Source of the DNA: Bacteroidales bacterium
Lineage (GTDB): Bacteria; Bacteroidota; Bacteroidia; Bacteroidales; UBA4181
Assembly (NCBI GenBank): GCA_031264715.1
Contig: JAISDP010000015.1
Location: 1-28,590 of the forward strand
DNA length: 28,590 bases
Reading direction: 5' to 3'
In this document: positions 24,113 through 28,590 of the stretch, piece by piece
Layout of the letters: each line of letters starts with the position of its first letter
How positions within the stretch are numbered: the first letter of the stretch is position 1
Translations under genes and position numbers: made by a program
The notes under the pieces: generated by a model
What the model was told of the DNA's origin: nothing
What the model saw: the letters and a program-made list of their open reading frames with translations, nothing else
The model's database searches: none

Positions 24113-26872
24113 ATGAAAAGACGTTATTCCCTTGTATTTACCTTTTTGTGCTTGATATTACCGCACACGTTTGCGGCAAAGCAATCGTCCATCACACCCG
24201 TGGATTTACGGTGCGAATACCAGTCCAATCCCCTGGGTATCGACATTGCCGTTCCCCGTTTCAGTTGGACGTTCATTTCCGGCGCCCGCAACCAGTCGCA
24301 ATCTGCCTACGAACTGATTGTCAGCGATAGCGAAAAGGATATCAAACGATTAAGGAGTAACATCTGGAACACAGGAAAAACAGGCTCGCCGCAAAGCATA
24401 CAAATAGAGTATGGCGGCAGCCCGTTAAAATCCTTCACGCGGTATTACTGGCGGGTTCGTGTGTACGACAGGAACGGTAATGCCTCCAGGTGGAGCGATC
24501 CGGCATGGTTTGAAACGGCCGTGCTGTCGGCTGACGGTTGGCAGGCTGCATGGATTGGGGATGGCAAACCACTGCCTGCAAAGGATGAAGACTTTTATAA
24601 GGATAGCCCGGCGCCGGTTTTCAGGAAGATTTTTGAATTAAAGAAAAAAATAGCATCGGCGCGCCTCTACATATCGGGCGTGGGATATTACGAGGCCTGC
24701 ATGAACGGAAATAAAATCGGCGATCATGTACTGGACCCCGGCTGGACGGCATATCGAAACCAGGTTTTGTACACAACCTGCGATGTAACAGGACAAGTCA
24801 GGAAAGGCAAGAATGTACTTAGCGTCATGCTCGGTAACGGCTGGTACAACCCGCTGCCTTTGCGCATGTGGGGCGCTTGGAACCTGCGCGAGGAACTTAC
24901 CGTTGGCAGCCCGTGCCTCAAAGGCGAATTACACATCACATATTCCGACAGTTCCAGGGAAATCATACCCACGGATGAGACATGGCAGGTTGCTTCCGGT
25001 CCGGTACTGCGCAACAGCGTGTATACCGGCGAGCACTACGACGCGAGGCTGGAAAAAGATTGGGATAACCCCGAAGAAAAAATCGAAGGCGGGAAAGCGG
25101 TAAAAGTTGCCGGACCTGCCGGAATACTTACAGCGCAAGTACAGCCGCCGGTCAAACTCATCAAGGTGGTCAAGCCGGTCAGCGTCAGCGAACCCAAGCC
25201 GGGCGTGTACCTTTTCGACATGGGGCAGAACTTTGCCGGAGTAGCTCGCATACGGGTGAAGGGACCTGCCGGAACGCGGGTAGTGTTACGCTATGGCGAA
25301 GACAAATATAAGGATGGTAACATCAACGTGATGACGTCCGTTGCCGGACAGATCAAGTCGGGCAACGGCGGGCCGGGAGCGCCCGCCGTCGCCTGGCAGG
25401 AGGATAGTTACACCCTTAAAGGCGAAGGCATGGAAACATGGGCGCCACGATTTACCTTTCACGGGTTTCGTTACGTCGAAGTCACCGGCTGGCCGGGTAA
25501 ACCTGCCATAAACGATATCGACGGCTTATGTCTGAGCGCCGGTGTAGCTACGGTGGGCGAGTTTTCATCATCCAACAGCATGTTCAACCGGTTGCTCGAA
25601 AATATCCGGTGGACTTTCCGCAGCAATTTGTTCAGCGTACAATCCGATTGCCCGGCACGTGAAAAATTCGGTTACGGTGGCGACATGTTCTGCACCACTA
25701 ACGCCTTTTCATTCAATTATGACATGGCTAACTTCTACCGGAAAATCATACAGGACAATGTCAACGACCAGCGTCCGCTCGGCGGCATTACCGAAACAAC
25801 CCCCTACATGGGCATTGCCGACAAAGGCTTGGGTGACGGGTCGGGCCCGTTGTGCTTCCAGGTTGGATTTCCGTACCTGATGGCACATCTCTATGAGTTT
25901 TACGGTGACAAGCGGGTACTTGAGGAGTATTACGCAGCATTGGACAGGCAGGTGCGCTTTATCGCCAGCCATGCAAAAGACAGTCTGGTATTTGTAGACC
26001 TCGGCGACCACGAATCGCTCGATGCCAAACCGGAAAAGCTAACCGCCTCGGCATTTTATTATTACCACGTGAAATTGATCGCCGAATATGCCGCTGTATT
26101 GGGCAAAACAGACGATGTCGCCAAATATGGCGCACTTGCCCGGGCGATCAGGAAAGCCGTCGTGGCAAGCATGTTCGATGCTGCCACCGGCATATTCGAT
26201 AATGCCACGCAAAGCGCCCAGGTATTCGGGCTGTGGTTCGACTTTACAGACGGCAAAGACAGGGAAGGCGCTTTCGATGCCCTGGTGAAGGCGGTTGAAA
26301 ACCGCGAAGGGCACTTGTCCACGGGAATTTTCGCCACCAAAATGATGTTCGATGTGTTCCGCCGCGACGACCGTAACGATATGGCATACAGCATTGCCAA
26401 CCGGCGCGACTTCCCGGGCTGGGGTTACATGATCGAAAACGGGGCCACCACCCTGTGGGAAACCTGGGCTTATTCCGACAACACCTATTCGCAAAACCAC
26501 CCGATGTTCGGTTCCATCAGCGAGTGGTTCTACCGGTCGTTGCTGGGAATCAACCCTGCCGCGCCGGGTTTCGGGAAAATCATTATCAAACCGCAGCCAG
26601 CCGGCGATCTCACACACGCCAAAGGAAGTTACCGTTCCATCCGGGGATTAATCGGCAGCGAATGGCGCATTGATAATGGCAGATTTCACCTCAAGGTAGA
26701 AATACCCGTCAACACCACCGCCGAAATATGGATACCATCCGCCAATGGGGAAATAACCGAATCGGAAAAACCCGTCGGGCAATATCACAATATCACGAAA
26801 GTGAAAACAGAAGGAAAATACACCGTTTTGGCGGTTGGCTCGGGAAAATACAGTTTCGAAACCGGATATTGA
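24113..26872 (+). CDS. glycoside hydrolase family 78 alpha-L-rhamnosidase
   Basis: A 919-residue secreted enzyme (signal to about residue 21, TFAA-K). Domains in order: an N-terminal Ig-like domain about 26-135 (VDLRCEYQSNPLGIDIAVPR); a lectin-like rhamnosidase N domain about 140-320 (LYISGVGYYEACMNGNKIGD); a concanavalin-like domain about 340-470; the (alpha/alpha)6 catalytic barrel about 480-815; and a C-terminal beta domain. The DCPAREKFGYGGD motif (512-524) holds the conserved catalytic acid Glu517, and ENGATTLWETW (775-785) holds the candidate base Glu783. It removes terminal alpha-L-rhamnose, as found in rhamnogalacturonans, arabinogalactan proteins or glycosylated flavonoids. It is the last gene of the operon before the minisatellite. 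Confidence 0.93.
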   Translation: MKRRYSLVFTFLCLILPHTFAAKQSSITPVDLRCEYQSNPLGIDIAVPRFSWTFISGARNQSQSAYELIVSDSEKDIKRLRSNIWNTGKTGSPQSIQIEYGGSPLKSFTRYYWRVRVYDRNGNASRWSDPAWFETAVLSADGWQAAWIGDGKPLPAKDEDFYKDSPAPVFRKIFELKKKIASARLYISGVGYYEACMNGNKIGDHVLDPGWTAYRNQVLYTTCDVTGQVRKGKNVLSVMLGNGWYNPLPLRMWGAWNLREELTVGSPCLKGELHITYSDSSREIIPTDETWQVASGPVLRNSVYTGEHYDARLEKDWDNPEEKIEGGKAVKVAGPAGILTAQVQPPVKLIKVVKPVSVSEPKPGVYLFDMGQNFAGVARIRVKGPAGTRVVLRYGEDKYKDGNINVMTSVAGQIKSGNGGPGAPAVAWQEDSYTLKGEGMETWAPRFTFHGFRYVEVTGWPGKPAINDIDGLCLSAGVATVGEFSSSNSMFNRLLENIRWTFRSNLFSVQSDCPAREKFGYGGDMFCTTNAFSFNYDMANFYRKIIQDNVNDQRPLGGITETTPYMGIADKGLGDGSGPLCFQVGFPYLMAHLYEFYGDKRVLEEYYAALDRQVRFIASHAKDSLVFVDLGDHESLDAKPEKLTASAFYYYHVKLIAEYAAVLGKTDDVAKYGALARAIRKAVVASMFDAATGIFDNATQSAQVFGLWFDFTDGKDREGAFDALVKAVENREGHLSTGIFATKMMFDVFRRDDRNDMAYSIANRRDFPGWGYMIENGATTLWETWAYSDNTYSQNHPMFGSISEWFYRSLLGINPAAPGFGKIIIKPQPAGDLTHAKGSYRSIRGLIGSEWRIDNGRFHLKVEIPVNTTAEIWIPSANGEITESEKPVGQYHNITKVKTEGKYTVLAVGSGKYSFETGY

Positions 26873-26899
26873 AGGCCATTCCGACCGCCACCGAACAGG

Positions 26900-27100
26900 C
26901 TGTACCACGAAAAAATGGACTTGTGCGGCATGAAAAAATGGATATGCGGCACGAAAAAATGGATGTGCGGCATGAAAAAATGAGCATGCGGCACGAAAAA
27001 ATGGATGTGCGGCACGAAAAAATGGATATGCGGCATGAAAAAATGGATATGCGGCATGAAAAAACGGATGTGCGGCACGAAAAAACGGATATGAGAACGA
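26900..27100. repeat. 21-bp minisatellite, eight full copies plus decayed ends
   Basis: Eight consecutive 21-bp units run from 26923 to 27090, sharing GCGGCAYGAAAAAAYGGAT. A decayed copy precedes (26900-26922) and another follows (from 27091). All differences among the eight full copies are transitions (A/G or C/T). The unit is 7 codons, so the array is open in several frames on both strands. The plus frame repeats RHEKMDM/V and ends at a TAA at 27142-27144; minus frames repeat phenylalanine-rich heptads. No start site or gene context supports translation, so I treat it as a repeat rather than a gene. Confidence 0.9.
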
Positions 27101-27110
27101 GGATGGCTTG

Positions 27111-27141
27111 TTGGAATACAAACTTTAAGCTTGTATCTTTG
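27111..27141 (+). promoter_or_regulatory. Bacteroidetes-type promoter for the downstream esterase
   Basis: TTG at 27111-27113, a 20-nt spacer and TATCTTTG at 27134-27141 fit the -33/-7 consensus. The start point would be near 27148, leaving a leader of about 100 nt before the ATG at 27252. The esterase can therefore be expressed independently of the upstream operon. Confidence 0.55.
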
Positions 27142-27161
27142 TAAACTTAATCTCATCTTTT

Positions 27162-27242
27162 ATGAAAAGGATATATAGTGATATCGCAAACCGGGAACCA
27201 AATACCTGTCCTGGGATGGTATGGCGTTTCGCCAACAAATAA
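27162..27242 (+). CDS. 26-residue leader ORF, doubtful
   Basis: ATG at 27162 and TAA at 27240-27242, beginning MKRIYSDIANREP. It begins about 14 nt after the predicted transcription start and ends 9 nt before the esterase ATG. It could be an upstream leader peptide, a remnant of a lost gene start, or chance. No similarity is recognised. Confidence 0.25.
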   Translation: MKRIYSDIANREPNTCPGMVWRFANK

Positions 27243-27251
27243 GAATACGAT

Positions 27252-28166
27252 ATGAAACCCTTGAAATACATCTGCATCTTGTTATTTATTGCCTGTCACG
27301 CAGGAACATGCCTGTCACAGCAAGCCATCCGGCTGTATCCCGGTGAAATTCCCAATTCGAAGAACGCGGCCGATGAAGAAGTACGTTCGCCCAATGCCGA
27401 GGTCGACTCGCTGGTTTCGAAGGTATCCGTACCCACACTTTCCGTGTTTCTACCTTCCGGGAACAAAGCTACGGGCGCAGCAGTCATCATTTGTCCCGGT
27501 GGCGGCTATCATACCTTGCTGATTAAGCGCGAAGGAACCGACGTTGCCCGTGCCTTCAACAAATTAGGGATAGCAGCTTTCGTTGTCAAATACCGGTTAC
27601 CCGACGACCGTATCATGAGAGACAAATCCGCCGGACCTTTGCAGGATGTCCAACAAGCCATTCGTGCAGTTCGCGAAAATGCCCGTAAATGGAATATCGA
27701 TGCCGGTAAAATCGGTATTATGGGCTTCTCGGCCGGTGGTCATCTGGCAGCCACAGCCGGTACACATTTCAATACGGCTGTGGCAGATAATCCGGAAAAA
27801 ATTAACTTACGTCCCGATTTTATGATCCTGGTGAATCCGGTTATCAGTTTTACAGATCAAATCGGCCATACCGGTTCGCGGAACAATTTGTTGGATAATA
27901 ACCCCACAGATATGCAAATAAGGTTCTTTTCAAACGAGATGCATGTAACGCCATCCACCCCGACGACCTTTCTCGTGCATGCCGAACCGGATGCGGTGGT
28001 TCCGGTGGAAAACAGTATCGCGTTTTTCGACGCGCTTAGGAAGAACAAGGTTTCGGTGGAAATGCACCTCTATGCAAAAGGCGAACACGGCTTTTTAACC
28101 GATCCCCCGTTCGATGAGTGGTTTGGAAGATGTATCCACTGGATGAGAACAAATGGATGGTTATAA
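27252..28166 (+). CDS. secreted alpha/beta-hydrolase esterase (BD-FAE/acetyl-xylan-esterase-like)
   Basis: A 304-residue exported hydrolase (signal MKPLKYICILLFIACHAGTC, cleavage near LSQ). The oxyanion motif PGGGYHTL (about 82-89) and nucleophile elbow GFSAGG (Ser160) are followed by Asp247 (HAEPDAVVP) and His279 (GEHGF), a complete triad. The family (Aes/BD-FAE type) includes acetyl and feruloyl esterases encoded in plant-polysaccharide loci, so it probably removes acyl decorations from the glycan cleaved by the upstream enzymes. It has its own promoter at 27111-27141 and is separated from GH78 by the minisatellite, so membership of the same regulon is probable rather than shown. Confidence 0.87.
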   Translation: MKPLKYICILLFIACHAGTCLSQQAIRLYPGEIPNSKNAADEEVRSPNAEVDSLVSKVSVPTLSVFLPSGNKATGAAVIICPGGGYHTLLIKREGTDVARAFNKLGIAAFVVKYRLPDDRIMRDKSAGPLQDVQQAIRAVRENARKWNIDAGKIGIMGFSAGGHLAATAGTHFNTAVADNPEKINLRPDFMILVNPVISFTDQIGHTGSRNNLLDNNPTDMQIRFFSNEMHVTPSTPTTFLVHAEPDAVVPVENSIAFFDALRKNKVSVEMHLYAKGEHGFLTDPPFDEWFGRCIHWMRTNGWL

Positions 28167-28198
28167 TGAAATGATCAATATGGTATTAAATTAAAAAA

Positions 28199-28225
28199 CC
28201 TGCGGGGTTTTCAAAACCCCGCAGG
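28199..28225 (-). terminator. strong rho-independent terminator for rpsN
   Basis: CCTGCGGGGTTTT (28199-28211) and AAAACCCCGCAGG (28213-28225) are perfect complements. On the minus strand the stem runs into a T-run (complement of the A-run at 28193-28198), so it ends the ribosomal transcript coming from the right. The same hairpin can also stop the esterase transcript on the plus strand, though there it lacks a following T-run. Confidence 0.88.
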
Positions 28226-28293
28226 TCGCTTAACTCAAAGCGCCAAATATGCACCGAACTTACATTCTCGCCGAAGGCAAACTCGAAACTGTT

Positions 28294-28563
28294 TTACCAG
28301 CTCGCTTTCTTTACTCCGGGTATCAGTCCCTTCGACGCCATTTCGCGGAACACGATACGGCTGACGCCGAACTGACGCATGTAACCTTTGGAACGGCCGG
28401 TGAGCAGGCAGCGGTTGTGCAGGCGCACAGTGCTTCCATTGCGCGGCAGCGTGGCCAGCATCTGGAAATCGCCTTCAGCTTTCAGTTTAGCACGTTTTTC
28501 GGCGTATTTGGCTACCATTTTAGCACGTTTCACTTCGCGTGCTTTCATTGATTCTTTTGCCAT
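28294..28563 (-). CDS. rpsN: 30S ribosomal protein S14
   Basis: An 89-residue protein that matches S14 throughout (start MAKESMKAREVKRAKMVAKY; core RLHNRCLLTGRSKGYMRQFG; end GLIPGVKKASW). It has only one cysteine in the core, so it is the zinc-free (C-) form usual for this phylum. It assembles late into the 30S head. The last codons of another gene lie 15 nt upstream on the same strand, as expected if rplE precedes it in the spc operon. Downstream there is no rpsH, only a 68-nt spacer and a terminator, which is unusual for this operon. Confidence 0.97.
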   Translation of the reverse strand: MAKESMKAREVKRAKMVAKYAEKRAKLKAEGDFQMLATLPRNGSTVRLHNRCLLTGRSKGYMRQFGVSRIVFREMASKGLIPGVKKASW

Positions 28564-28578
28564 GTCTTGATTCTTTTT

Positions 28579-28590
28579 TTAGCGTTTTTT
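28579..28590 (-). CDS. last codons of the gene upstream of rpsN (probably rplE), partial
   Basis: The minus strand from the window edge reads AAA AAA CGC TAA, a basic Lys-Lys-Arg end with a stop 15 nt before the rpsN start. In nearly all bacteria rplE (ribosomal protein L5) occupies this place. Only three codons and the stop are visible, so the identity rests on operon convention. Confidence 0.35.
   Translation of the reverse strand, partial: KKR

Noticed and set aside
26039..26617. 192-codon minus-strand ORF
   Set aside because: It is a shadow of the GH78 catalytic domain on the opposite strand.
26923..27090. Possible CRISPR array
   Set aside because: Units are directly contiguous with no unique spacers and only 21 bp long, and no cas genes are nearby.
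26648..27121. 157-codon minus-strand ORF with repeated PFFHAAY
   Set aside because: It is a by-product of the minisatellite and runs antisense into the GH78 gene, with no start signal or family match.
26728..27144. 138-codon plus-strand ORF containing RHEKMDx repeats
   Set aside because: It begins inside the GH78 gene in another frame, and its openness is explained by the 21-bp repeat having no stops; the minus-strand frames over the array are open for the same reason.

Overview
The window looks like a chromosome segment of an anaerobic member of the Bacteroidetes, most likely order Bacteroidales. The evidence is a SusC/SusD pair with several Bacteroidetes-only surface lipoprotein domains (DUF4959/5126/5000, DUF4998/5013, BACON), a FecI/FecR-type sigma/anti-sigma pair, and promoters of the Bacteroidetes TAnnTTTG type. 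Base composition is mixed, with AT-rich intergenic stretches. The family or genus cannot be fixed from the sequence alone.

Left part (1-5400): a possible gene remnant (10-174), then a carbohydrate-esterase-7-like acetyl esterase with its own promoter and a glycosyltransferase. Convergent to these is a Tat-exported Gfo/Idh/MocA oxidoreductase on the minus strand. Next come a 22-codon hydrophobic ORF with its own minus-strand terminator and an M48 lipoprotein metalloprotease on the plus strand.

B12 locus (5400-10915): a 570-base leader carries a tandem hairpin repeat, a 22-codon ORF and a clear cobalamin riboswitch. It is followed by a BtuB-like TonB-dependent receptor, a YncE/BtuG-like beta-propeller lipoprotein and a BACON-domain surface lipoprotein that is a candidate additional B12 binder. 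Together they look like a riboswitch-controlled corrinoid capture and import operon.

Polysaccharide utilisation locus (11039-26872, possibly to 28166): an ECF sigma factor and FecR anti-sigma factor precede a SusC receptor that has the N-terminal STN signalling domain. Then come SusD, two surface lipoproteins (DUF4959-type and DUF4998-type), a GH127-like beta-L-arabinofuranosidase, a secreted helical-barrel protein of unassigned family and a GH78 alpha-L-rhamnosidase. A secreted acyl esterase follows after a 21-bp minisatellite and a fresh promoter. The enzyme set suggests a plant glycan rich in rhamnose and arabinofuranose (pectic side chains or arabinogalactan type), with induction by trans-envelope sigma/anti-sigma signalling.

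Right edge (28199-28590): ribosomal protein S14 (rpsN) on the minus strand, apparently the last gene of its transcript and ending in a strong terminator. The usual next gene, rpsH, is absent, so this is a synteny break in the spc ribosomal operon.

The points most worth a second look are the unassigned glycosidase-like protein, the 21-bp minisatellite, the third gene of the B12 locus, the stand-alone hydrophobic mini-ORF with terminator, the alternative-hairpin repeat ahead of the riboswitch, and the S14 operon break.
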